Source of the DNA: Thiobacillus denitrificans
GTDB lineage: Bacteria; Pseudomonadota; Gammaproteobacteria; Burkholderiales; Thiobacillaceae
Assembly (NCBI GenBank): GCA_002343685.1
Contig: DDRS01000028.1
Location: 1-44,500 of the forward strand
Direction: 5' to 3'
DNA length: 44,500 bases
The notes beneath the pieces were generated by a model. That model was not told the DNA's origin. It did not search any database and saw only the letters and a program-made list of their open reading frames with translations. How positions within the stretch are numbered: the stretch's first letter is position 1; each line of letters opens with the position of its first letter. Positions 24,260 to 31,904 of this stretch are shown here, piece by piece. Made by a program: the position numbers and the translations under genes.

Positions 24260-24626
24260 GGGGCGTTCTCCTCTCGGGATGGGGGTTGCAGCATGTCCCG
24301 CAGCCCAAGGCTTCACTCTGGCCGCCAAGTTTGACTTGCCGGATGATACCGTCGACCACCTGGATGAAGCTGGGCATGGCGGTCACGCCGAAGCCTTGCG
24401 CGAGTGTGTGTGATTCGGCGACATCGAGCTTGATGAGATTGCGATGATGGACGCTCAGTTGTTCGACCAGCAGCATCATGGCGCGGCAGGGGGCCGCAAT
24501 GGGTGGCATGAAAGTAATACACCCGCACCCGGTCGGCGGACGCCGCGCCTGCAGCCACGTCAGCCCTTGCAACAGAACCATGAATACAGCGGCAACGCCG
24601 AATAGAATCAGCACAACAGTCGTCAT
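24246..24626 (-). CDS. Thioredoxin-like membrane protein with scrambled active-site segment
   Basis: A 126-residue frame. An N-terminal membrane helix (VLILFGVAAVFMVLLQGLTW) is followed by a thioredoxin-fold core (MMLLVEQLSVHHRNLIKLDV, then FGVTAMPSFIQVVDG with cis-Pro) and a Cys-rich tail (LGCGTCCNP). Between them the frame reads TGCGCITFMPPIAAPCRAM, which is not thioredoxin-like. The -1 frame over the same DNA reads VRVYYFHATHCGP, a good thioredoxin active-site strand, and would rejoin the core as CGPCRAMM if a run of five G/C pairs (24489-24493) were four. So two opposite frameshifts, one near 24531-24552 and one at the run, seem to have replaced the CGPC site. This is either decay, an adapted protein or a sequencing error. 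Confidence 0.72.
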   Translation of the reverse strand: MTTVVLILFGVAAVFMVLLQGLTWLQARRPPTGCGCITFMPPIAAPCRAMMLLVEQLSVHHRNLIKLDVAESHTLAQGFGVTAMPSFIQVVDGIIRQVKLGGQSEALGCGTCCNPHPERRTPHERF

Positions 24627-25009
24627 GCCGCCGCCCGCTTGTCATAGCCGAACTCGCCGCGCCATTGGCCTTTGCGGTAATCGATCGTCAGCCAGCGGGG
24701 GACATAGGGGCGCGGATTGTCGAGCGGCTCATGGGTTGGCAATCCCTGTCCGGTCTTGCTGTTTTCAGCCGTGGCGCACGCCGCCCGGCTCATCAGCGGC
24801 ACAAAGCGCACGGCCAGACCCGCACCGGCAGGGATGGCGTCAGTGTCCACCCCGGTGTCCCACTCGCGAAAAACAAGCTGCTTGCGAATCATGCAGCCGA
24901 AAATCAGTTTCATCTCGGCCAGCAGAATCCCGGAACGCGTGGCGAGCGCCGCCGTGGCGGAACGGCTAAATTGGATGTCAATTGGTTTCTGATGCAGGGC
25001 GATGCGCAT
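24623..25009 (-). CDS. Unknown 128-residue protein in the tusA-dsrE2 group
   Basis: Not recognised. The ATG at 25009 is chosen because the coding character (MRIALHQKPIDIQFSRSATA) begins there, while the open frame upstream is Arg/Pro-rich and crosses a large palindrome. The product is soluble with no signal peptide; segments include LLAEMKLIFGCMIRKQLVFR, ACATAENSKTGQGL and a basic C-terminus ending FGYDKRAAA. Its stop overlaps the next start by 4 bp, so it is coupled to the thioredoxin-like gene. It has two separate cysteines that might be functional. The ribosome site is weak. Confidence 0.68.
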   Translation of the reverse strand: MRIALHQKPIDIQFSRSATAALATRSGILLAEMKLIFGCMIRKQLVFREWDTGVDTDAIPAGAGLAVRFVPLMSRAACATAENSKTGQGLPTHEPLDNPRPYVPRWLTIDYRKGQWRGEFGYDKRAAA

Positions 25010-25176
25010 GACAGGTTCGCTTTCTCGAATGGATGCGAGGATTGGTCGGCATGAGCAGCGCTTCCTGACAGGCTCGCAAGGCGAATCGGCACACATCGTC
25101 ACCCGACCCGGCCTCTCAGCCGGGTTCAAGCTGGCGGCCGTTACAGGTGCTTCCCCCCTCCCCGCTAACCGGGTCG

Positions 25177-25201
25177 CGCAAGGGCGGGCCCCGCCCTTGC
25201 G
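25177..25201. terminator. Perfect GC-rich palindrome after dsrE2
   Basis: CGCAAGGGCGGG and CCCGCCCTTGCG form perfect 12-bp arms around one base, starting 9 bases downstream of the dsrE2 stop. It can form a very stable hairpin but lacks a T-run, so it may stabilise the tusA-dsrE2 message, attenuate transcription into the next genes, or be a REP-like element. Confidence 0.45.
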
Positions 25202-25209
25202 ATCCGATC

Positions 25210-25719
25210 TCAGATAAACAGGCAGATATCCGTTTCGCCCGCGAATTCGAAGAAGGTCGCCGTGCCACCGTATTCGATATTGCCGATGAAGTCGGATTGG
25301 TCGAAGCCGAACAGCTCGACGGTCATCTGACAGGCAATCATTTTCACGTCGGCTTCCTGACACAAATCGCGCAAGTCAGGTATCGAAGCGACACCGGTAT
25401 TTTTGATCGTCTGTTTCATTAAGCCGGTGGCAAGGTTTTCATAACCTGGCACCAGGGACTGCACCGCATTCGGAATATTCCAGCTGATTTCCTTGAACCA
25501 CTTGGGACCGAAAGGCATTTTCATCGGCATGCCTGGATTGCCGAGCGGGCTGACCTTGAGTCCTGACAAGTCCTTCTTCAGCAGTTGCAGGCCATAGAAG
25601 GTGAAGAATATCTGCACCTCGTAACCCAGCGCGGCGGCGGTGGATGCCAGGATAAAGGGCGGATAGGCCCAGTCCAGCGTGCCTTTGGTAGCGATGAGCG
25701 CCATTTTTTTGGTTTCCAT
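25210..25719 (-). CDS. dsrE2: DsrE2-type sulfur-transfer protein (DsrE/DsrF/DrsH family)
   Basis: A 169-residue DsrE family protein of the DsrE2 type. It opens MALIATKGTLDWAYPP and FILASTAAALGYEVQIFFTF, typical of this subgroup, and carries conserved cysteines in DLRDLCQEADVKMIACQMTV. DsrE2 proteins take part with TusA in passing sulfane sulfur in the cytoplasm of sulfur oxidisers and others. A strong AAGGAGGA lies 7 bases before the ATG at 25719. It lies 31 bp downstream of tusA, the usual pairing. The substrate partner (for example an sHdr or Dsr system) is not in the window. Confidence 0.9.
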   Translation of the reverse strand: METKKMALIATKGTLDWAYPPFILASTAAALGYEVQIFFTFYGLQLLKKDLSGLKVSPLGNPGMPMKMPFGPKWFKEISWNIPNAVQSLVPGYENLATGLMKQTIKNTGVASIPDLRDLCQEADVKMIACQMTVELFGFDQSDFIGNIEYGGTATFFEFAGETDICLFI

Positions 25720-25750
25720 GATGTTCCTCCTTTTACCTGGTGGAGACGAC

Positions 25751-25978
25751 TCAATGCTTGCGCATCATAAAGACAAACTCGCCGCCATTTTCAGCGGTGG
25801 ACAACAGTTCGTTGCCGGTCTGCTTGGCAAACGCCTGCATGTCCTTCACCGATCCGGGATCGGTCGAATTGATCTTCAATACCTGGCCGCTTGCCAGTTC
25901 GGACAGGGATTTCTTGGTACGCAGTATGGGCAACGGGCAGTTGAGTCCGCGTGCATCCAGTTCCTTATCAAAGTTCAT
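25751..25978 (-). CDS. tusA: TusA-type sulfur carrier protein
   Basis: A 75-residue TusA/SirA family protein. The persulfide-carrying Cys lies in the family motif ARGLNCPLPILRTKKSL. The two-layer sandwich fold is shown by VLKINSTDPGSVKDMQAFAK and the closing FVFMMRKH. The ATG at 25978 has AAGGAG seven bases upstream; an in-frame start 14 codons earlier is less likely. The neighbouring dsrE2 gene makes a sulfur-trafficking role likely, rather than only tRNA thiolation. Confidence 0.92.
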   Translation of the reverse strand: MNFDKELDARGLNCPLPILRTKKSLSELASGQVLKINSTDPGSVKDMQAFAKQTGNELLSTAENGGEFVFMMRKH

Positions 25979-26085
25979 GTTTTTCTCCTTGAGAATCGGC
26001 TGATTTCTTGGCGCGCACAACCGATAAATGCGCGATAACTGCGCACCCGCTCAAATGCGGGCACGACTTTTCGGGTGGCGAGCGT

Positions 26086-26655
26086 TTAATCCGCCCACGC
26101 GCGGCCGGCGAACATGCCGTCGACCGGGGTGTGAAACAGGTGGTTGGCGTAATTGCTGAGTGTTTTCACGGCAATCGCCAGCACGACTTCCAGAATCTGC
26201 CGTTCGCTGTAGCCCGCGGCGAGGAAGGCGCTCACGTCAGTCTTGTCGGGCAGTCCACGCTTGATCACCATGGTGCGGGTGAAGTCGTGCAGGGCGGCCA
26301 GCCTGGCATCCGGGATCGGTTGGCCGTCGCGGATGGCATTGGTGACGGCTTCTGGAACACCGGACATCTTGTCGGCGATAAAGCTGTGCGCGGCGACGCA
26401 ATAGGTGCAGCCGTTTTCACGGCTGACCGCCAGCAGCACCACTTCCTGCTCGGCCGGCGTGAAGCCGGACAAGGCCCGGAAGCGCTCGTAGCCATGCACA
26501 TAGGTATCGAGCAGACCGGGCGAGTTGGCCATCACGCCATACATGTTGGGCACGAAGCCGAAGCCGGCCTGCGCAGCGCGCATCCGGTCGGCGGCGATCG
26601 TGTCGGCATTGGCTTCGGTAAGAGACGGCAGGGACAGCTTGTATTCCGATTGCAT
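26086..26655 (-). CDS. AhpD-like carboxymuconolactone decarboxylase family protein
   Basis: A 189-residue alkylhydroperoxidase D-like protein. The family motif ExxxCxxCxxxH is clear in RENGCTYCVAAH, which gives peroxidase or thiol-reductase activity. The rest (GFVPNMYGVMANSPGLL and ILEVVLAIAVKTLSNYANHL) is typical. The second of two ATGs (26655) is favoured since the AAGGAG site is 5 bases upstream; the first would be only 2. A 16-bp palindrome, TGGACTGGATGGTCCA, lies just upstream and resembles sites near the TetR gene. Confidence 0.9.
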   Translation of the reverse strand: MQSEYKLSLPSLTEANADTIAADRMRAAQAGFGFVPNMYGVMANSPGLLDTYVHGYERFRALSGFTPAEQEVVLLAVSRENGCTYCVAAHSFIADKMSGVPEAVTNAIRDGQPIPDARLAALHDFTRTMVIKRGLPDKTDVSAFLAAGYSERQILEVVLAIAVKTLSNYANHLFHTPVDGMFAGRAWAD

Positions 26656-26672
26656 CATGACTCCTTGGTTAG

Positions 26673-26688
26673 TGGACTGGATGGTCCA
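26673..26688. promoter_or_regulatory. TetR operator candidate upstream of the AhpD-like gene
   Basis: TGGACTGGATGGTCCA, an imperfect 6-4-6 palindrome 18 bp upstream of the gene. It has the same length and outline (TGnACy-4-GGTnCA) as the two stronger sites at 27321 and 28061. Confidence 0.5.
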
Positions 26689-26715
26689 TTATTGGTCGAA
26701 CAAAAGCTCTAATCC

Positions 26716-27309
26716 TTACTGCAAAGCCTTCAAAGTCAGTTCGATAATCCCGTGCAGGGTGTCCTCGTCTGTCCCGGCTTTGCTCATGGTCTTCAGGCCA
26801 CTCATGCTGCTGACCAGATAATTGACCAGCATCACGGCATTGCGCGCCGACGGAATATCGCCCTCTTTCTGGGCGCGCTCGACTGCTGCCAGCAGCACTT
26901 CATGAAAGCGGTCCAGGCCCCGCGACACTGCTTTGGCAATCTCCGGATCGCGGCGGGCGAATTCATTGGCGGTATTCAATACCAGGCATCCGCGCGTCTC
27001 GCACACTCCACGCGCCTCGTCCAGCACGCTCTCCAGGAACTGCCGGATAAAACCCAGTCCGCTTGGTGAAGCCTGCAGCGCTTCGCGCAGGGTTCCGATC
27101 ATATCGTCCCCATAGCGCGTCATGCAGCGTTCGAACAAGGCCTGTTTGCCGCCAAACGCCTGGTACAGGCTGCTTTTGGAAATCTGCATGGTATCGAGCA
27201 GGTCCTGCATCGAGGTGTTTTCATAGCCATTGCGCCAGAAAACCTGCATCGCCGCATCGAGTGCGGCGTCAGGATCAAATTCGAGCGGTCGACCGGGAGA
27301 TAGCTTCAT
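26716..27309 (-). CDS. TetR family transcriptional regulator
   Basis: A 197-residue repressor. The N-terminal HTH is clear (DAALDAAMQVFWRNGYENTS, then MQDLLDTMQISKSSLYQAFG with the KQALFE continuation). The C-terminal ligand domain has a Cys pair (ARGVCETRGCLVLNTANEFA), as in the AcrR/NemR-like regulators that sense reactive electrophiles; this is an inference. The start at 27309 is right downstream of the 16-bp palindrome TGTACCGTTTGGTTCA, consistent with autoregulation. It probably controls the AhpD-like gene and perhaps the DUF302 and sigma factor genes. Confidence 0.9.
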   Translation of the reverse strand: MKLSPGRPLEFDPDAALDAAMQVFWRNGYENTSMQDLLDTMQISKSSLYQAFGGKQALFERCMTRYGDDMIGTLREALQASPSGLGFIRQFLESVLDEARGVCETRGCLVLNTANEFARRDPEIAKAVSRGLDRFHEVLLAAVERAQKEGDIPSARNAVMLVNYLVSSMSGLKTMSKAGTDEDTLHGIIELTLKALQ

Positions 27310-27320
27310 CGTTTTATTTA

Positions 27321-27336
27321 TGTACCGTTTGGTTCA
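27321..27336. promoter_or_regulatory. TetR operator candidate, autoregulatory
   Basis: TGTACCGTTTGGTTCA, a 6-4-6 palindrome with one mismatch in the arms, 11 bp upstream of the TetR start codon. Nearly identical to the site at 28061. Confidence 0.62.
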
Positions 27337-27450
27337 CAATGTCAACCAAAAAGTCTCAACCTCCTGTTTCTGAACATTCAGGCCAGCCCGAATACGACGC
27401 GATGCGCCCCTGACGTCTTGTTGGCAAGCAGAATGCTGTCGCAGCGTCCG

Positions 27451-27912
27451 CTATTGGCTCGCGGCTTCCCTGACCAGGGTATCCAGGGTACCGGTCAGGC
27501 GCTTGAGCGCCGCATCACAATTGGGGTCCGCCTGCTTCATGGCATAGCCGGCCGGGGCCTCGTAACCCAGCCAGCTTTTCCCTTGCGCGTCTTCCCAGGC
27601 CAGCACCCGCATCGGCAGTTCGATGCCGTAGCTCTGGCTGCATTGCAACAAGGGGGTGCCGCCTTTGGGGTGCCCGAAAATCAGCAGTTCGGTTGGTCGC
27701 AACGCCTGGTTGATGCTGCGCGCTCCCGCAGCGTGATCGATGCGCGCAAATATTTTCAGATGGCGCGCCTTGGCGATTGCCTCAAGCCTGTCCATCGAGG
27801 CTTTGGCCGTGTGCATGCTCGGCAAGGCAATCATGCCGTCCATGCCGTTCATGGCATAGGCAGGCGGAACCAGCAAGGCAAGCATCAGGGTGGTAGTGGC
27901 AAGACGTGGCAT
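27451..27912 (-). CDS. DUF302 family secreted protein
   Basis: A 153-residue exported protein. The ATG at 27912 follows GGAGAG and gives a signal peptide (LATTTLMLALLVPPAYA). The DUF302 domain is recognisable by ARIDHAAGARSINQALRPTE, LLIFGHPKGGTPLLQ and LPMRVLAWEDAQGKSWLGYE. Function of the domain is unknown; members are often near redox or metal genes. It is divergent to the sigma factor gene, with the palindrome at 28061 between them, so it could be in the same regulon. Confidence 0.88.
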   Translation of the reverse strand: MPRLATTTLMLALLVPPAYAMNGMDGMIALPSMHTAKASMDRLEAIAKARHLKIFARIDHAAGARSINQALRPTELLIFGHPKGGTPLLQCSQSYGIELPMRVLAWEDAQGKSWLGYEAPAGYAMKQADPNCDAALKRLTGTLDTLVREAASQ

Positions 27913-28060
27913 GAGGTTCTCTCCGTGTTGACAATCCTGTTTGTCGATTCTGTAACCCAATCCTGACAAGCCCCCCCAAAAATTTTTCAAACCGGGAATC
28001 CATGGGATGCCGGGTATGAGGCTTGTAAGGAAAAAAGCCGAAAACCGACCTGTATTATTA

Positions 28061-28076
28061 TGTACCGCCCGGTTCA
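28061..28076. promoter_or_regulatory. TetR operator candidate between DUF302 and sigma factor genes
   Basis: TGTACCGCCCGGTTCA differs from the site at 27321 only in two bases of the spacer. It is 47 bp upstream of the sigma factor start and 148 bp upstream of the divergent DUF302 start. An AT-rich stretch (TATTATTA) lies directly before it. Confidence 0.6.
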
Positions 28077-28123
28077 TTATCATGAGCCGGGTCATTCGAC
28101 AGCCCCACGATCAGGAGACAGCA

Positions 28124-28546
28124 TTGAGCGACACGACCAGCGAAAGTCCGGAGACATGGCCCGAACAGCACGGCAGCGCGCTTTATCGCTTTGCAATGCT
28201 GCGCCTGCGCGACGCCGACAAGGCAGAAGAAGTGGTGCAGGACACCCTGGTCGCCGCCCTGCAGGCGCACGCGCGCTTCAACGGCGGGGCGTCGGTGCGC
28301 ACCTGGCTCATCGGCATCCTCAAGCACAAGATCATGGATCAGTTTCGCCACGAAGCGCGCGAAGCTCCCCTGGAGTCGCCCGATCTGGTGTCGGCCGACA
28401 ACGACTTGTTTGCCGATGAGGATTTCTTCGATGCCAACGGCAGCTGGCGCGAAAAGGTTTCCGACTGGGGCAACCCCGAAGATTCCCTGGAGCGCAGTCA
28501 GCTCATCGCCATCCTGCAGCGCTGCCTCGATGCGCTTCCCGAGCGC
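28124..28546 (+). pseudogene. ECF-like sigma-70 factor, 3' truncated
   Basis: The N-terminal part is a good extracytoplasmic-function sigma factor: region 2 spans LYRFAMLRLRDADKAEEVVQ to VRTWLIGILKHKIMDQFRHE. The linker is followed by AILQRCLDALPERL, where region 4 should begin, but homology ends there at about 28546 and the frame runs on to 28678 through unrelated sequence. Without region 4 it cannot bind the -35 element. The likely start is TTG at 28124, 6 bases after AGGAG; an ATG at 28082 is the alternative. An insertion or deletion linked to the palindrome-rich element downstream probably broke it. Confidence 0.75.
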
Positions 28547-29178
28547 CTGTTCCACTTTGCCACAGCAGGGCGGCCACGTGTTTCTTCGGGGCGATTTGCG
28601 GCCGCAGCCCGATTACTTCGCTTATGTGGAGCTCCACATAAGGCCGATTATGTAGACACCTCGATTATGCGGACTTGATGCCCTGCGCTTACCCTGAGAC
28701 CTTAGCTGGCACGGGTGACGACAAGACCACGGTCAACATAATCCACAAGTCACCAAGCATATGGAAATGTAGTCGAGGTGACATTCGGAGGCCAATCATC
28801 GTGGCACTACCAGTCTTTGTGCGGCCCCACGGGATACCAACGACCGATCTTGCCTCTTCCGGTAGCCGTCAAACTTCAGAAATTATGATGACTTCGTACA
28901 GCCAATTACTTTGGAAAAGCCGCACGGTACATGGCTCCCGAGATAATTCACTGTGGCAACTCCACATAATCATAATCGGCCGAAGCAGCCGGTCCCCACT
29001 TTCCACACCCGGTCATTCAGGAACATCTGCTTCTGAAGATGCCGAATCGTCATTTTCGACTCATTGCAGACGGGTTGATGGAGAACGCCAGCCTTAAACG
29101 GACAATCACCGATTGCAGCATCGCATGTGCCCACACAAAATCGAAGGGCTGCGCGTCGTTATCTGGGCGCAGCCTTTA
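28547..29178. other. Non-coding rearranged segment
   Basis: No gene is supported here. The segment separates the broken sigma factor gene from the truncated outer membrane factor gene. It contains the palindrome-rich repeat at 28621-28981. The rest shows no recognisable coding or RNA signal. Confidence 0.55.
28621..28981. mobile_element. Palindrome-rich mobile-element remnant
   Basis: A perfect 22-bp palindrome (28621-28642, half-site CTTATGTGGAG) is followed by GGCCGATTATG at 28642-28652. The same 11 bases occur inverted at 28971-28981, and next to them an inverted ATTATGTGGAGTTG matches ATTATGCGGACTTG near the left end (28664-28677). So the 340-bp unit 28642-28981 has terminal inverted repeats with an internal gap of 11 bases. 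It has no transposase. The ends remind me of tyrosine-recombinase elements such as RIT elements, but this is from memory and unproven. It probably caused the truncation of the neighbouring sigma factor gene. Confidence 0.45.
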
Positions 29179-30381
29179 TCATTGCCAACCACCGCCGAGC
29201 ACCTTGTACAACGCCACCCGATTAGTGGCGTCGGCCAGCCGCACGAAGATCAGCTCCTGTTCGGCAAGGTAGAGCGAACGCTGGGCATCGAGCAGGCCGA
29301 GGAAGCTGTCCACCCCGCCCTTGTAGCGCGCTTCCGCGAGGCGGAAAGCTGCCTGCGTGGCCTCGACCTGCTGGCGCCGGGCGTCGAGCCGCTCGGCGAG
29401 CGTGGCGCGGTCGGCGAGCGCGTCGGCCACCTCGCGGAACGCGGTCTGGATGGTCTTCTCATAAAAGGCCACGTTGATGTCGCGCTGCACTTCTGCCACA
29501 TCGAGACTCGCCTGCAGGCGGCCGGCCTCGAAGATCGGGATGCGGATCAGCGGAATGAAGTTCCAGGTGCCGGAGCCGCCTCCGAAAAGTCCGTCCAGCG
29601 TGCTGCTGGCAGTGCCGGCGGCGGCGGTCAGGCTGATGCTCGGAAAGAAGGCCGCGCGCGCGGCGCCGATGCTCGCATTGGCCGCGCGCAGGCTGCGCTC
29701 CGCCTGCAGGACGTCGGGGCGGCGGGTGAGCACCTCGGAAGGCACGCCCGCAGGCAATTCGGCGACTGCGCTGACCGTGTCGGTGAGCGTGTCGGGCAGC
29801 AGGTCGGCGGGCACCGGTGCGCCAACGACGAGCGCCAGCGCATTCTCGTCCTGCGCGACGAAGCTGCTGAAACGCGCAACGTCGGCACGCGCGCTTTGCA
29901 GCAGCTGCTGCGATTGGTGCACGTCGAGTGCCGAGACCGCACCGGCTTCGGAACTGCGGCGGATCAGATCGTGGGACTTCAGCCGCGATTCGTAGGTGTT
30001 GCGCGCCAGCGCCAGGCGTTCCCTGTCGTACGCGAGTGTCATCCAGATGCTGGCGACTTCGGCCACCAGGCTGATCTGGGCGCTGCGGCGCGCTTCTTCG
30101 GTGCCAAAGTAGAGTTCGAGCGCCTGCGCATTGAGGCTGCGGATGCGGCCGAAGAAATCCAGTTCGTAGGCAGAAAAGCCCACGGTGGCGCTGTACTGGC
30201 GGAATACATCGGCGTCGCCGCTGCCGCTGAGATCGCCCGGCAGGCGCTGCGCGGTCTGCTCGCCGGTGGCGCCGATCGTGGGGAACAGATCGGCGCGCTG
30301 GATGCGGTACTGCGCGCGCGCCTGCTCGATGTTGAGTGCGGCTACACGCAGGTCGCGGTTGTTGGCGAGCGCCAGCGCCTG
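29179..30381 (-). pseudogene. NodT/OprM-type outer membrane efflux factor, 5' truncated
   Basis: Homology to the RND/ABC outer membrane factor family runs from ALALANNRDLRVAALNIEQA to the natural end KVLGGGWQ. It includes both TolC-like repeats (ARAQYRIQRADLFPTIGATG; RRPDVLQAERSLRAANASIG) and the RYKGGVDSFLGLLDAQRSLY motif near the C-terminus. The signal peptide, lipobox and about the first 70-80 residues are missing. At about 30375 the frame crosses into antisense rbbA sequence and stays open to 30723, without coding character. In typical operons this gene follows rbbA and its permease on the same strand; here it is inverted and cut. Confidence 0.85.
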
Positions 30382-31902
30382 TCGCTTGCGGTCGCCATGA
30401 TCCACGGGCCGGAGATGCTGATCCTCGACGAACCGACCTCCGGCGTCGACCCGGTGGCGCGCGATGCTTTCTGGCGAATCCTGATCGACCTGGCACGCCG
30501 CGACAACGTCACCATTTTCATCTCGACCCATTTTATGAACGAGGCCGAGCGCTGCGACCGCATTTCGCTGATGCACGCCGGCCAGGTGCTGGTGAGCGAT
30601 ACGCCGGCAGCGATCATCGAGAAACGCGGCGCGCGCAACCTCGAAGAGGCGTTTATCAGCCATCTCGAGGAAGCGGTGGCGAAGAACCCGCCGGCACCTC
30701 CGGCTGCCGGAGCCCCCCGGCAACCGCAGGAGCAGGCGGCTCCTGCGGCAGCAAACCTGGCCCCACGCCGCCAGGGTTTTAGTTGGCGTCGTTTGTTCAG
30801 CTACACCCGGCGCGAATCGCTCGAACTGCGCCGCGACCCCATTCGTCTCACGCTGGCTTCACTGGGCAGCGTGATGCTCATGCTGGTGCTGGGCTACGGC
30901 ATCAGCATGGACGTGGAAGACCTCGCCTTTGCCGTGCTCGACCAGGACCAGACCACTCTGAGCCGCGACTACGCCCTCAATCTCGCCGGCTCGCGCTACT
31001 TCATCGAACATTCGCCAATCCGAAACCACGCCGAGTTGGACCAGCGCATGCGCGCCGGCGAGATCAGCCTGTCCATCGAGATTCCGCCCGGCTTCGCACG
31101 CGACATCGCACGCGGCACGCCAGTGCAGATCGGCGCCTGGATCGATGGCGCCATGCCGATGCGCGCCGAGACGGTGCGCGGCTATGTCCAGGGCATGCAC
31201 CAGCACTGGCTCACCGCCAAGGCGCGCGAGGCTTACGGTTCAGAGGCGACAGCCGGGCTGTTCAGCATCGAAACACGCTTTCGCTACAACCCGGAGGTGA
31301 CCAGCCTGCCGGCCATGGTGCCGGCGGTGATCCCGCTATTGCTGATGCTTATCCCGGCGATCCTGAGCGCGCTGTCGGTGGTGCGTGAGAAAGAGCTGGG
31401 CTCCATCGTCAATCTTTACGTCACCCCGGTCACCCGGCTGGAGTTTCTGCTCGGCAAGCAGATCCCCTACATCGCGCTTGCCATGATCAATTTCCTGCTG
31501 CTCACCGCGCTGGCCGTCTCCCTGTTCGGCGTGCCGCTAAAGGGGAGCTTCCTCGCCCTGGCAGCCGCGGCATTGCTCTATGTGATCGCAGCCACCGCCT
31601 TCGGGCTGCTGATGTCGGCCTTCGTGCGCAGCCAGGTCGCCGCCCTGTTCGGCACCGCTCTGCTGACCATTCTTCCGGCCGTGCAGTTCTCCGGGCTGAT
31701 CGATCCCGTCTCCACCCTGGAGGGTGTGGGCGCCTTGATCGGGCAGATCTATCCGACCACCCACTTCGTGACGATTGCGCGCGGCACGTTCTCGAAAGGG
31801 CTCGGTTTCATGGATCTCCGGGCGTCTTTTGTCCCGCTGCTGATCGCCGTGCCCGTACTCATCGGGCTCGGCGCAGCCCTGCTCAGGAAGCAGGAGCGAT
31901 AG
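30370..31902 (+). pseudogene. rbbA: RbbA-type ABC transporter, 5' truncated
   Basis: The remaining sequence begins at GERQRLSLAVAMIHGPEMLI, the ABC signature/Walker B region of the second nucleotide-binding domain, with LILDEPTSGVDPVARDAF and FISTHFMNEAERCDRISLMH. A Pro/Ala-rich linker then leads into an ABC-2 permease domain with an N-terminal helix, a large periplasmic loop and five C-terminal helices (AMVPAVIPLLLMLIPAILSA to LIAVPVLIGLGAALL). Full-length RbbA/YhiH proteins are about 900 residues and carry two ABC domains; the first and half of the second are lost, including both Walker A motifs. A short product from an internal ATG (30399) would have no ATPase. Confidence 0.85.
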
Positions 31903-31904
31903 GC

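Noticed and set aside
29113..31902. A continuous 929-codon plus-strand frame
   Set aside because: Its first 400 or so codons are the antisense of the NodT-type gene; only the part after about 30370 is rbbA. It is a joint artefact, not one protein.
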